This document shows, piece by piece, positions 19,294 to 32,148 of a stretch of 64,000 bases of DNA. The notes beneath the pieces were generated by a model that was given only the letters and a program-made list of their open reading frames with translations, had not been told where the DNA came from and did not search any database. This DNA comes from JALORV01 sp963707445 (GTDB lineage: Bacteria > Pseudomonadota > Gammaproteobacteria > Burkholderiales > Burkholderiaceae_F), in NCBI GenBank assembly GCA_963707445.1, contig CAVPPW010000001.1, positions 1 through 64,000 of the forward strand, given 5' to 3'. Made by a program: the position numbers and the translations under genes. Within the stretch, counting starts at the first letter, position 1. Each line of letters begins with the position of its first letter.

Positions 19294-20458
19294 TTGACTG
19301 AAGTCCAGGACGCGCCGGTGACGGCCGCCGAAAGTCAAGAAATCAGTGGCGCTCGCGGGCGTGGTGGCCGGCAACACTGCGTTGTGCACCGTCGGCCGTA
19401 CCGGCAATGACCTGCACTACCGCGGCTACGACATCCTCGACATCGTCGATGCGTGTGAATTCGAGGAGATCGCGCACCTGCTGGTCCACGGCAAGCTGCC
19501 GAACGCAGCCGAACTGGCGGCGTACAAGGCGAAGCTGAAGGCGCTGCGGGGCCTGCCGGCCAACGTGAAGGCCGCGCTGGAATGGCTGCCGGCCGCGAGC
19601 CATCCGATGGACGTGATGCGTACCGGCGTCTCGGCACTCGGCTGCGTGCTGCCGGAGAAGGAGGATCACAATACCCCGGGCGCGAGGGACATCGCTGACC
19701 GGCTGATGGCCTCGCTCGGATCCGTGCTGCTCTACTGGTACCACTACAGCACGAACGGACGTCGCATCGAGGTCGAGACCGACGACGATACGATCGGCGG
19801 CCACTTCCTGCACCTGCTGCACGGCCGGCCGCCGAGCGAGTTGTGGGTGCGCGCGATGCATACCTCGCTGATCCTGTACGCCGAACACGAATTCAACGCA
19901 TCGACCTTCACGGCGCGCGTGATCGCCGGCACCGGCTCGGATATCTATTCCGCGATCACCGGCGCGATCGGCGCGCTGCGCGGGCCGAGGCATGGCGGTG
20001 CCAACGAAGCCGCCTTCGACATCCAGGAGCGCTACGACACGCCGGATGAAGCCGAGGCGGACGTCCGCCGCCGCGTCGAGGCGAAGGAAGTGATCCTCGG
20101 CTTCGGCCACCCGGTCTACACCGTTTCCGACCCGCGCAGTAAGGTCATCAAGGAAGTGGCCCGGCAGCTTTCGAAGGACGCCGGCAACACCAAGATGTTC
20201 TCGATTGCCGAACGGCTGGAGTCGGTCATGTGGGACATCAAGAAGATGTTCCCGAACGTCGACTGGTTCAGCGCGGTCTCGTATCACATGATGGGCGTGC
20301 CGACCGCCATGTTCACGCCGCTGTTCGTGATTTCGCGCACCAGCGGCTGGAGCGCGCACGTCATCGAGCAACGCATCGACAACAAGATCATCCGACCGAG
20401 CGCCAACTACGTCGGGCCGGACGATCTCAAATTCGTGCCGCTGGCGAAACGGGGCTAA
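19294..20458 (+). CDS. prpC: 2-methylcitrate synthase
   Basis: About 387 aa. It condenses propionyl-CoA with oxaloacetate. Catalytic regions are LYAEHEFNASTF, LGFGHPVYTVSDPRS and PNVDWFSAV. The start is a TTG at 19294 preceded by GGGAGGAAG. A surplus A near 19333 splits off the first 13 residues before VKKSVALAGVVAGNTAL. It is shorter than GltA and lacks the N-terminal beta domain, as expected for PrpC. Confidence 0.93.
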
Positions 20459-20940
20459 TGGCCGAGGTGACGCTCAATGGATTGACGGCGCGCCGCGCGC
20501 AGCGCGGCGACCTGCCTCGCCTGCTCGAACTGCTTGCCGATGACGAGCTCGGCAAGAACCGCGAGGGTGTCGGCAGCGACGATCCCGCCTACAGCCGCGC
20601 ATTCGACGTGATCGATCGCGACCCCAACCAGCAATTGCTCGTCGCGGAACTCGACGGCCGCGTCGTCGGCATGCTGCAGGTCACCTACATCCCGGGCCTG
20701 AGTCGGCGCGGCGCCTGGCGCGCCAACATCGAGGCCATGCGTATCGATAGCAGTGTGCGCGGACGCGGCATCGGTGCCTGGCTGATGGCGCGCGCACTCG
20801 AACATGCCCGCAAGCGCGGTTGCCGGCTTGCACAGCTCACCAGCGACAGGCGCCGCGCCGAGGCCCATCGCTTCTACGCCCGCCTCGGCTTTGTCGATTC
20901 GCACATCGGCTACAAGCTGGTGCTCGAGGCTGCCGAGTGA
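20458..20940 (+). CDS. GNAT-family N-acetyltransferase inside the prp operon
   Basis: 160 aa. GNAT fold with the acetyl-CoA pyrophosphate loop VRGRGIGAWLMARALEHA and the C-terminal RFYARLGF motif. Start and prpC stop overlap as TAATG, so translation is probably coupled. Target unknown. It sits between prpC and prpD, where a modifier of acyl-CoA-linked enzymes would make sense, but that is only inference. Confidence 0.8.
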   Translation: MAEVTLNGLTARRAQRGDLPRLLELLADDELGKNREGVGSDDPAYSRAFDVIDRDPNQQLLVAELDGRVVGMLQVTYIPGLSRRGAWRANIEAMRIDSSVRGRGIGAWLMARALEHARKRGCRLAQLTSDRRRAEAHRFYARLGFVDSHIGYKLVLEAAE

Positions 20941-21003
20941 GCACTTCGATCATCTTGATACCCGACATCGCTGCCTGAGCCCGGACCCGAAAAGAATTCC
21001 ATC

Positions 21004-22455
21004 ATGGGCAGCCACATCAGCAACGTCCGTCCGAAGCCCGACAAGGTCCTGGTCGACATCGCCGACTATGTCCTGAACTACAAGATCAAGAGCAAGGACG
21101 CGATCGACACGGCGCGCTACTGTCTGATGGACACGCTCGGCTGCGGCTTCGAAGCGCTCGAATATCCGGCGTGCACGAAGCTGTTGGGCCCGATCGTGCA
21201 GGGCACGCTTGTGCCGAACGGCGCCAAGGTCCCCGGCACCCAGTTCCAGATGGATCCGGTCAAGGCCGCGTTCGACATCGGCGCGATGATCCGGTGGCTG
21301 GACTTCAACGACACCTGGCTCGCGGCCGAATGGGGCCACCCGTCCGACAATCTCGGCGGCATCCTTGCGACGGCCGACTGGCTGAGCCGCGGCGCCGTCG
21401 TCGCGGGCAAGCAGCCGCTGACGGTGGCCGACGTGCTCATCGCGATGGTCAAGGCGCACGAGATCCAGGGGTGCATCGCGCTCGAAAATTCGTTCAACGG
21501 CGTCGGCCTGGACCACGTCGTCCTGGTCAAGGTCGCCTCGACCGCGGTGGTCGCGCAGATGCTCGGCCTGAGCCGTGACGAGATCATCAACGCGGTGTCG
21601 CTCGCCTGGGTCGACGGCCAGTCGCTGCGGACCTATCGCCACGCCCCGAACACCGGCTCGCGCAAGAGCTGGGCGGCGGGTGACGCGACCTCGCGCGCGG
21701 TGCGGCTGGCGCTGATTGCCAGGACCGGCGAGATGGGCTATCCGTCGGTGCTGACCGCCAAGGGCTGGGGTTTCTACGACGTGCTCTTCAAGGGCAACGA
21801 GTTCAAATTCCAGCGCCCCTACGGCAGCTACGTGATGGAAAACGTGCTGTTCAAGATCTCATTTCCCGCCGAGTTCCATTCGCAGACCGCGGTCGAGGCC
21901 GCGATGACGATCCACGGCGAGCTGAAAAAGCTCGGCAAGACCGAGAAGGACATCAAGCGGATCACGATCCGCACCCACGAGGCGTGTATCCGCATCATCG
22001 ACAAGAAGGGACCGCTCAGCAATCCGGCCGACCGCGACCACTGCATCCAGTACATGGTCGCCGTGCCGATCATCTTCGGGCGGCTGACGGCCGCCGACTA
22101 CGAGGACAACGTCGCGGCCGATCCGCGCATCGACGTGCTGCGCGATAAGATCGTGTGCGTCGAAGACAAGAAATTCACGAAGGACTACCACGACCCCGAG
22201 AAGCGCTCGATCGCCAATGCGCTGACCGTCGAGTTCACCGACGGCAAGAAGCTGAAGGAAGTCGTGGTCGAGTACCCGATCGGCCACAAGCGCCGGCGCA
22301 AGGAAGGCATGCCGGTGCTGGTCGAGAAGTTCAGGACGAATCTGGCCCGCGTGTTCCCGGCCAAGCAGGCGGCGGCGATCCTCGAGCTGTGCCTCGACGC
22401 CAAGCGCCTCGTCGCCACGCCGGTCAACGAGTTCGTCGACCTGATGGTCATCTAG
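21004..22455 (+). CDS. prpD: 2-methylcitrate dehydratase
   Basis: 483 aa, MmgE/PrpD family. It dehydrates 2-methylcitrate. Recognised by the conserved RYCLMDTLGCG, WLDFNDTWLAAEWGHPSDN and HAPNTGSRKSWAAGDA segments and by the methylcitrate operon context. Intact frame. With prpB and prpC this completes the pathway, together with the following aconitase. Confidence 0.94.
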   Translation: MGSHISNVRPKPDKVLVDIADYVLNYKIKSKDAIDTARYCLMDTLGCGFEALEYPACTKLLGPIVQGTLVPNGAKVPGTQFQMDPVKAAFDIGAMIRWLDFNDTWLAAEWGHPSDNLGGILATADWLSRGAVVAGKQPLTVADVLIAMVKAHEIQGCIALENSFNGVGLDHVVLVKVASTAVVAQMLGLSRDEIINAVSLAWVDGQSLRTYRHAPNTGSRKSWAAGDATSRAVRLALIARTGEMGYPSVLTAKGWGFYDVLFKGNEFKFQRPYGSYVMENVLFKISFPAEFHSQTAVEAAMTIHGELKKLGKTEKDIKRITIRTHEACIRIIDKKGPLSNPADRDHCIQYMVAVPIIFGRLTAADYEDNVAADPRIDVLRDKIVCVEDKKFTKDYHDPEKRSIANALTVEFTDGKKLKEVVVEYPIGHKRRRKEGMPVLVEKFRTNLARVFPAKQAAAILELCLDAKRLVATPVNEFVDLMVI

Positions 22456-22495
22456 CCCGTGTAGCGAAATCGACTCCGAAACCGAGGTTCCTCCC

Positions 22496-25312
<2,817 letters not shown>

Positions 25313-25319
25313 GCATCGC

Positions 25320-25344
25320 GGCGCGCGGTTGGGAGCCGCGCGCC
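25320..25344 (+). terminator. Hairpin after acnA
   Basis: GGCGCGCGG-TTGGGAG-CCGCGCGCC forms a 9-bp GC stem 7 bases after the acnA stop. No U-tract follows. A likely end of the mdh-prp-acnA transcript. Confidence 0.55.
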
Positions 25345-25733
25345 GGATGCCCAATTGACACCGGTTCCGGCCGGCTGGGGTCCCGGCCGCGCCGCCGTAT
25401 TCCGTCGCATCGGCAGGAACGCCGGTCGCGGAGCGTGAGCAACCCGCAATGGCCTGACTAAACTCGCTGCCATGGAACCCCACGAACCGCAAAACACTCT
25501 TCGAAGCCCCGCCGATCGAGACACGCGCCGATGCCGGCAACCTGGTCGAGCGCACTGCCGCTCGCGCTGCTTGCACTGCTCGGGCTGATGCTGCTTCACG
25601 CCTGCGTTCGGTCCTGAGCGATCCGGCTGCCGCGCGTTCAGTGGCGCGGGGCCTGTGTTAGCCTGCCGCGCACAAGTCCAGCCCGCTCGCGGGTTCCGGA
25701 CCGAGCCCTCGTCCCCGAAGAGCCGCCTCACGG
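25345..25733. other. Non-coding gap between acnA and the lipid-transporter operon
   Basis: About 390 bases. The only item of note is a 28-codon frame at 25531-25617 encoding a hydrophobic peptide (MPATWSSALPLALLALLGLM, then HACVRS). It has no ribosome site and could be chance in this composition. A Met-Glu-Pro frame from 25472 overlaps it in another phase. I cannot support either as a gene. Confidence 0.3.
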
Positions 25734-26874
25734 ATGCCCGCCGACCCTGCGCATGCGTCCATCGCTCCTTCTGCGCAGCTGCAGCGCGCGCAGGATCGCG
25801 ATGTCCTCGTGCTCGGCGGCTCCTGGCGCCTCAGCACGCTGCCCGAGGTCGACCGCGCGCTGACCGCGCTGAAATTGCCGCCAAGGCTGTCGATCGAGGC
25901 CAGCGGCGTCACCGAGATCGACAGCGCAGCGGCGCTGGCACTGCTTAATCGCGTCGCGGCGGCCGGCACCGATGTCAATCAGCTGACGCTCGACGGCTTC
26001 GCCGCGAACGAGGCGCGCATCGTCGAGCAGGTGCGCCGCCGGCTGCGCGAGGTCAACGAACCGGTGCGTCGGCCGCGCGAACGCCTGCTGGCGCACGTCG
26101 GCCGCGAGACGCTGGCCATCGTCGATCTGCTGGCCGGGACATCTGAACTTCCTCGGTGAAGTCCTGGTGAACCTGTTCCGTGCGCTGCTGGCGCCGACCC
26201 ACGTGCGCCTGCGCGAGCTGACCGCGCAGTTCGAGCAGGTCTGCCTGAACGCAATTCCGGTCGTCGCGCTGGTGACGATGCTGATCGGAGTCGTGGTCGC
26301 CTACCTGCTCGGGCTGCAGGCGGAAAAATACGGCGCCAACATCTTCGTCGTCGACGGCGTCGGCATCGGGGCGACGCGCGAGTTCGCGCCGATCATCGTC
26401 GCGGTCATCGTCGCCGGCCGCTCGGGCGCAGCGTTTACCGCGCAGCTCGGATCGATGCGGCTCAACGAGGAGACCGACGCGATCCGCACGCTGGGCCTGT
26501 CGCCGATGGACGTGCTGGTGCTGCCTCGCGTCATCGCGCTGATGGTGGCGATGCCACTGCTCGTCTTCGTCGGCGACGTGATGAGCCTGCTCGGCGCGAT
26601 GCTGATCGCCGGCCCACAGCTCGACATCACGCCGACCACCTTCCTGGCGCGGCTGCAGGATAGCCTCGCAATCAAGCACGTCTACGTCGGGCTCGCGAAG
26701 GCACCCGTGTTCGCGCTTTTCATCGCGCTGATCGGCTGCCACATGGGGATGACGGTGCGCCGCGACACCCGATCGCTGGGCATCGCGACGACTTCGACGG
26801 TGGTGCAGAGCATCGTCGCGGTGATCCTGCTCGATGCCGCCTTCGCGGTGCTGTTCCAGGAACTGGATATCTGA
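25734..26874 (+). CDS. YrbE/MlaE-type ABC lipid transporter permease with N-terminal STAS domain
   Basis: About 379 aa. Residues 1-100 form a STAS-like domain; after a surplus A near 26139 the frame continues HLNFLGEVLVNLFRALL into the MlaE permease. The permease has five to six membrane helices and the conserved EKYGANIFVVDGVG and FAPIIVAVIVAGRSGAAF segments. Fused STAS-MlaE permeases are known in proteobacteria; in E. coli the STAS protein MlaB is separate. Partner of the ATPase and MCE protein downstream, likely for phospholipid trafficking between membranes. Confidence 0.85.
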
Positions 26875-27644
26875 TGGCGACCGCCGCCACGGTCGTCGAG
26901 GTCGACGACATCGTCACCCGCTTCGACGAACAGGTCGTGCACGACGGCGTCAGCTTCGACGTCTTCAAGGGAACACTGGTCGCGCTGATCGGTGGCAGCG
27001 GCACCGGCAAGTCGGTCCTGTTGCGCGAGATCATCGGGCTGCAGCGTCCCACCAGCGGCCGCATCCGCCTGCTCGGCACCGATGTCTGGAATTCGAGCGA
27101 AGAGGAGATGAACGCGACGCGGCGGCGCTTCGGCATGATGTTCCAGGACGGCGCACTGTTCTCGTCGCTGACGGTCGCGGAAAACGTCGCGGTGCCGCTG
27201 ACCGAGCATGCGCGCGTGCCCAATGGCATGCTCAAGGCGCTGGTCCACCTGCGGCTGGCGCAGGCCGGGCTCGATCCGGATGCCGCGCCGAAGATGCCCA
27301 GCGAACTGTCGGGCGGAATGCGCAAGCGGGCAGCGATCGCGCGCGCCCTGGCGCTCGAGCCCGAAGTGCTGTTCCTCGACGAGCCGACCTCGGGACTGGA
27401 TCCGACGACCGCGCGCGGGTTCGACGCGATGGTGCGATCGCTGGTCGACGACCTCGGCATCACCGTTTTTCTGGTGACGCACGACCTCGACACGCTGCTG
27501 ACCGTGGTCGACCGCATCGTCGTGCTGGGACGCGGCAAGGTGCTCGCCGACGGGCCGCCGAAAGCCGTGATGAACGTCGAGGATCCGTGGATCCAGAGCT
27601 ATTTCTCGGTCCGCACGATGGTCGGCGAGTCGCTGCCCTCTTAG
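26874..27644 (+). CDS. ABC transporter ATPase, MlaF type
   Basis: 256 aa. Walker A GGSGTGKSVLL, signature LSGGMRKRAAIARAL, Walker B VLFLDEPTSGLD, and the H-loop in VTHDLDT. The SGGMRKR signature is the one seen in the Mla/Mkl subgroup. Its start overlaps the permease stop (TGATG). Confidence 0.93.
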   Translation: MATAATVVEVDDIVTRFDEQVVHDGVSFDVFKGTLVALIGGSGTGKSVLLREIIGLQRPTSGRIRLLGTDVWNSSEEEMNATRRRFGMMFQDGALFSSLTVAENVAVPLTEHARVPNGMLKALVHLRLAQAGLDPDAAPKMPSELSGGMRKRAAIARALALEPEVLFLDEPTSGLDPTTARGFDAMVRSLVDDLGITVFLVTHDLDTLLTVVDRIVVLGRGKVLADGPPKAVMNVEDPWIQSYFSVRTMVGESLPS

Positions 27645-27656
27645 AATCCGCGCCAA

Positions 27657-28595
27657 ATGGAAGCCGACGCCAAGTACACGTACGTGGGCATCGCCGTCAT
27701 CGCGCTGCTCATGGCGGTGGTCGTCGGCGTCATCTGGTTGAAGCGCAGCGGCCGGATCAGCGACTTCAATTTCTACACGGTGTATTTCGAGAAGCAGAAT
27801 CTCGACGGCCTGCAGATCGGCGCCGATGTGTCGATGCGAGGCATCAAGGTCGGTCGGGTCGAGGACTATGCGCTGACGCCGGACAACATCAATCGCGTGC
27901 GCGCGCTGCTGCGCATCGACCGCCGCACGCCGGTCAGCACCAACACGGTCGCCGTCGTCAACCGCCGCTTCGTGACCGGCCTCGCCAAGATCGACCTGGA
28001 AACCGGCGATCCGCCCGGCCCGCCGCTCGAAATCGTCCTGCCGAATGAGAACTACCCGGTCATCCCCGAGGGAACGTCGAACCTGGACGAGATCGCCAAC
28101 CGGCTGAACAAGGTCGGCGAGACCGCGGCCGAGGCTTTGGAACGCCTGAACGACGTGCTGAAGGCCGAAAATCGCGCCGCGATCGAGAAGACGCTCGCCA
28201 ACCTGCGCGACCTGACCGGCGGCCTCAACCAGCGCCTGGCCGAGCTCGACCGCACGCTGAAGTCGGTGCAGGGGGCCGCGGACAACCTCGGCCGCGCGAG
28301 CAGCAGCGTCACCACGTTTGCGAACAACACCGACCGCGACTTGCAGCCGGTACTGCAGCAGGCCGAGCGGACGCTGAAGGACATCTCGGCCGCCACGGTC
28401 GCGCTCGAAAAGCAGGTCAACTATCTGTCGCAGGCGGTCGGGTCCACCGTCAGCTCGAGCGGCGACCAGCTGACCGCCGCGGTGGCCGAACTGCAGGCGA
28501 CCGGCGCTACGCTGAGCCGCCTGATGGACCGACTGCAGGACCCGCGGGCGGCGCTGCTCGGACCGTCGGCGACGCAGCGCGGACCGGGGGAATGA
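27657..28595 (+). CDS. MCE-domain substrate-binding protein, MlaD type
   Basis: 312 aa. A single N-terminal membrane helix (about 8-28) precedes an MCE domain (about 38-115, with LDGLQIGADVSMRGIKVG). A long helical, coiled-coil tail follows (about 140-300). This is longer than E. coli MlaD and resembles Mce proteins whose helices form a periplasmic tunnel. Its stop overlaps the lipoprotein start (ATGA). Confidence 0.9.
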   Translation: MEADAKYTYVGIAVIALLMAVVVGVIWLKRSGRISDFNFYTVYFEKQNLDGLQIGADVSMRGIKVGRVEDYALTPDNINRVRALLRIDRRTPVSTNTVAVVNRRFVTGLAKIDLETGDPPGPPLEIVLPNENYPVIPEGTSNLDEIANRLNKVGETAAEALERLNDVLKAENRAAIEKTLANLRDLTGGLNQRLAELDRTLKSVQGAADNLGRASSSVTTFANNTDRDLQPVLQQAERTLKDISAATVALEKQVNYLSQAVGSTVSSSGDQLTAAVAELQATGATLSRLMDRLQDPRAALLGPSATQRGPGE

Positions 28596-29228
28596 CGATG
28601 CGCCGCCACTGGCAGCTGCTGCTGCTCACCATCTGCGCCGCGCTTGCCACCGGTTGCGTGTCGCTGCACAGTCGGCAAGGACACTCCGCAGCAGACGCAG
28701 TTTCGCATCGTCGATCGCAACGCGGCGCCGGCGCCCGCTGCACGCCAGATCGGCCGTGATCTGGTCATCGCGCCGCAGCCGGGTGCGTCGGTCGACGACT
28801 CCTACGCCCTCGCCTATTCGCGCACGACCCCGCAGCGTGCCGCCTACCAGTTCGCTTCGTGGAGCGACCGGCCATCGAGCCGGCTTGCGCAGTTGCTGGT
28901 CGATCGGCTCGCCGCGCGAAACGCGTTTACATCGGTCGCGCTGGTTGGCCGCGGTGTCGCCGGCACGCTGCAGCTCAATCTGTCGGTCAACGACTTCTTT
29001 CACGACGCCGCGACCGATCCGGGCACGGCCCGCGTCGAGGTCAGCGCCGAGCTGGTCGATCGCGCGACGCGCCGGTTGATCGGGCGCAAGAACTTCAGCG
29101 CGACCGCCCCGGTCGCGCACGCTGACTCGGGCTCCGCAGCCGCCGCGCTGAGCACAGCAAGCAGCACGGTGCTCGATCAACTGACCGCGTGGATCGAAGC
29201 AACGGCCGCGCCGGGGGCGCTGGCCTGA
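28592..29228 (+). CDS. ABC-type transport auxiliary lipoprotein
   Basis: About 211 aa. A lipoprotein signal peptide ends in the lipobox LATGC. A surplus C near 28673 then breaks the frame; it continues GKDTPQQTQFRIVDR. The remainder fits the ABC_trans_aux/PqiC-like family, with RTTPQRAAYQFASW and the C-terminal ALSTASSTVLDQLTAWIEA. Last gene of the Mce operon, presumably at the outer membrane. Confidence 0.75.
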
Positions 29229-29261
29229 GCCGCCGGCAGCGCTGGCGCGCGCGACTGAACG

Positions 29262-29651
29262 ATGCGCGATTCGGATCGGCCGTCGTCGGCGCGCAATGTG
29301 CTCGGCGGGCCGCTCGCGCCCTGCTGCGAGGATCCCGCCACCGGCTTCTTCCGCGACGGTTACTGCCATACCGGCCCGCAGGATGTCGGCTTCCACACGA
29401 TCTGCGCGAGCGTGACGGCGAAGTTCCTCGAGTTTTCGCGCCAGCAGGGCAACGACCTCGGCACACCGCGGCCGGAGTTCATGTTCCCGGGACTCGTGGC
29501 CGGCGACCGCTGGTGCCTGTGCGCGGCGCGCTGGCTCGAGGCCGCCGAGGCGGGCGCAGCCCCACCGGTGGTCCTCGTCGCGACGCACGAATTGGCCCTG
29601 CACGTCGTTCCGCTGGAACTGCTGATGCAGCACGCGCTCGACCGCGGATGA
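29262..29651 (+). CDS. DUF2237 family protein
   Basis: 129 aa. It matches the compact DUF2237 family: NVLGGPLAPCCEDPATGFFR near the N-terminus, then GPQDVGFHTIC, the FLEFSRQQGNDL segment, and WCLCAARWLEA. Several conserved Cys/His suggest metal or redox chemistry, but no function is established. Overlaps the following PIN gene by 4 bases. Confidence 0.85.
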   Translation: MRDSDRPSSARNVLGGPLAPCCEDPATGFFRDGYCHTGPQDVGFHTICASVTAKFLEFSRQQGNDLGTPRPEFMFPGLVAGDRWCLCAARWLEAAEAGAAPPVVLVATHELALHVVPLELLMQHALDRG

Positions 29652-30097
29652 GCGCCACCTTTGGTCACGCTGTCGTCGACACCAATGTGCTGCTGGACTT
29701 CTGGGTGTTTGCCGACCCGCGCGCGACCCCGCTGTGGACGGCGTTCGAAGCCGGCAGCGTCGGCGCATGGCGCAGCGGAGCCGTGGTCGATGAACTGAGC
29801 GAGGTGTTGGCCCGCCCAGCCTTTGGTCTCGACGCCGAGCGCCGCTGCGACATCCTGCGCCATTGGGATCGACTGGCGAAGCCGGTTTCCAGGGTGTTTC
29901 CGGCGCCATGGGCGTGCAGCGACCCGCATGACCAGATGTTCGTGGACCTCGCTTACAGCGCGCGCGCCGACTGGCTCATCACGAAAGACAAGGCGCTGCT
30001 CAAGCTGGCCCGGCGCGCCCGCGCTGCAGGGCTTGCGATCGTCGAGCCAGTGACAGCCATCACGCGCATGAAGGCATCGCAGGTCGCGCATGGCTGA
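29648..30097 (+). CDS. PIN-domain protein
   Basis: 149 aa. PIN nuclease fold with acidic residues in VVDTNVLLDFW, the Glu in VVDELSEVL, and DPHDQMFVDLA...ITKDKALLKL. These are the four positions expected of an active metal-dependent RNase. No antitoxin-like gene adjoins: it overlaps a DUF2237 gene (4 bases) and an alcohol dehydrogenase gene (8 bases), so a stand-alone role is more likely than a toxin-antitoxin pair. Confidence 0.8.
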   Translation: MSATFGHAVVDTNVLLDFWVFADPRATPLWTAFEAGSVGAWRSGAVVDELSEVLARPAFGLDAERRCDILRHWDRLAKPVSRVFPAPWACSDPHDQMFVDLAYSARADWLITKDKALLKLARRARAAGLAIVEPVTAITRMKASQVAHG

Positions 30098-31088
30098 GCG
30101 TTCGCTCGCTCTTGCGCTGGTCCGTGCCGGCGCGCCGCTACAGGCGATCGAGCGCGAGATTCCGGCGCCCGCGGCCGACGAGGTCCTGCTGCGGATTCAG
30201 GCCTGCGGCGTGTGCCGCACCGACCTGCACATCGTCGACGGCGACCTCGCGCTGCCTGAGCTGCCGCGCGTACCCGGACATGAGGTCGTCGGCACCGTGA
30301 TCGGGCTCGGTGCCGGTGTGCAGCGCTTCCGCATCGGCGATCGCATCGGCGTGCCGTGGCTCGGCGGCACCTGCCAGGTATGCCGCTACTGCCGCTCACG
30401 GCGCGAAAACCTGTGCGACGCTCCGCAGTTCACCGGGTACACGCGCGACGGCGGCTATGCACAGCACGCGGTGGCGCGCGCCGATTACTGTTATCCGCTG
30501 CCCGCAGGCATCGACGACGCGCATGCCGCGCCGCTGCTGTGCGCGGGACTGATCGGCTATCGCGCGCTGCGCATGGCCGGTGACGCGGCGCGCATCGGGC
30601 TCTACGGTTTCGGCGCGGCGGCGCACCTGGTTGCGCAGGTCGCGATCGCGCAGGGGCGCGAGATCTTCGCGTTCACGCGACCGCAGGACGACGCCGGGCA
30701 GGCGTTCGCGCGCTCGCTCGGCTGCGCGTGGGCCGGCGGCTCCGACTCGGCGCCGCCCGCCGCGCTCGACGCGGCCCTGATCTTTGCGCCGGTCGGTGCG
30801 CTGCTGCCCGCGGCGCTTGCAGCCACCGTCAAGGGCGGCGTCGTGGTCTGTGCCGGCATCCATATGACCGACATTCCGTCGTTTCCATACCGGCTGCTGT
30901 GGGGCGAGCGCATCGTGCGCTCGGTCGCCAACCTGACACGCGAAGACGGCGACGAGTTCTTCGCGCTGGTGCAGCGTCACCCTCGGCGCGCCAGCGTCGA
31001 GGTGTTTCCGCTGCGCGAGGCCAATGCGGCGCTCGCCGCACTTCGCACCGGACGCGTGAACGGCGCCGCGGTGCTCGACTGCCGCTAG
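30090..31088 (+). CDS. Zinc-dependent alcohol dehydrogenase
   Basis: 332 aa, medium-chain dehydrogenase/reductase family. Catalytic zinc residues are in ACGVCRTDLHIVDG and PGHEVVGTV; the structural zinc is held by four Cys in GTCQVCRYCRSRRENLC. A nucleotide fold follows (GLYGFGAAAHLVAQVA). Most similar in layout to AdhA-type enzymes. Overlaps the PIN gene by 8 bases. Confidence 0.88.
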   Translation: MAERSLALALVRAGAPLQAIEREIPAPAADEVLLRIQACGVCRTDLHIVDGDLALPELPRVPGHEVVGTVIGLGAGVQRFRIGDRIGVPWLGGTCQVCRYCRSRRENLCDAPQFTGYTRDGGYAQHAVARADYCYPLPAGIDDAHAAPLLCAGLIGYRALRMAGDAARIGLYGFGAAAHLVAQVAIAQGREIFAFTRPQDDAGQAFARSLGCAWAGGSDSAPPAALDAALIFAPVGALLPAALAATVKGGVVVCAGIHMTDIPSFPYRLLWGERIVRSVANLTREDGDEFFALVQRHPRRASVEVFPLREANAALAALRTGRVNGAAVLDCR

Positions 31089-31094
31089 CGGTTT

Positions 31095-32148
31095 TCAGGC
31101 CGCGGCCGGCACGGCCGCTTCCAGGACGAGGTGCCGCAGTGCGCGTGCGTCGTCGAGCGCGTGGTGCCGCCTCAGGTTGAGGCGCTGCGTGGCTTCGTCG
31201 AGCGCTTCGTAGGCGATCGGCACGCGCCGCCACTGCACGTTGGGCGGCAGCTGCTCGCTGCCGAACAGCTCCGACAGCGCCCAGCGATCGAAGCCCGAAT
31301 CGCTGATGATCGTCGTCGGCATCTTGCGCGCGCGCTCCGACAGCCACTCGGTCAGCGCCTCTGCGCCCATCGCCTTCGGCACCGCATCGCCGTCGAGCAG
31401 CGGGATCACGGTGTCGTGCACGAAGGAACTGGCGGTAGCGACATCCCAGCCTTCGAGTTCGGCGTAGAACGCAGTCGAGTCAGTCGCGACCGCGCCGACG
31501 CTGATCAGCTGCGGCGCCGTGAGGTTGGTGAATTCGCTGTCGATGAACACATAGGTCTGGCCGGGGTCGGGTCGGAACACAACGCTGGGCACCGGCAGAA
31601 TGCGGAACAGCAGCAATTCATCCGCGTAGTTTCCTGCGGGCAGCGAGAGCTTGGCCACGACTTCCTGCGCCGGCAGGTCGGTCTCGCGGAATCCGGCGCG
31701 CCGCATTGCGCGCAGCGCCTTGACGTTGCGCCGCGATGGCCGGGCGAGGAAACGATTGACGCCGTAGTTGACCTGCAGCCAGTCGCACAGCACGACCAGC
31801 GACTCCGAACCGTAACCGTGCCCGGCGACGCGCCGCTCCGCGAGCCAGATGTCGAGTTCGACCACGTCGTTCAGCACGTCGATCGGGCCGTGCGAGATGC
31901 AGCCGATCTCCTCGCCGTGCGCCGTGATGACGTACATGCGCCCGGCGTACGGCCGCGTGCCCTCGTAGAAGTGGCGCGGATACGACTGCGAGAACTGCTC
32001 GAACGACGGGATCGGCCGGTCCGGGATACATCGGCGCGCCCATCAGGTTGACGGTCAGGTCGGATCCGATCAGCCACTCGTAGATGCGCGCGCGATCGGT
32101 GTCGCGCGCGCGTCGCAGCGTGACCTTGGTGCCGGCGATGGCCGTCAT
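31095..32148 (-). CDS. GNAT acetyltransferase fused to a DEDDh-type 3-prime exonuclease domain
   Basis: About 350 aa. Residues 1-165 form a GNAT domain: TDRARIYEWLIGSDLTVNL, then the ERRVAGHGYGSESLVVL acetyl-CoA loop. Residues 185-345 form an RNase T/DnaQ-like exonuclease: YVFIDSEFTNL (Asp-Glu), ISDSGFDRWAL (Asp), and RRHHALDDARALRHL (His-Asp). The two domains lie in one unbroken frame from 31095 to 31937, so the fusion is not an artefact. A surplus base near 32022 splits only the first 40 residues. Confidence 0.72.

Noticed and set aside
25531..25617. Hydrophobic 28-codon frame upstream of the lipid transporter
   Set aside because: No ribosome site, no clear promoter, and an overlapping alternative frame. 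Too weak to call a gene.
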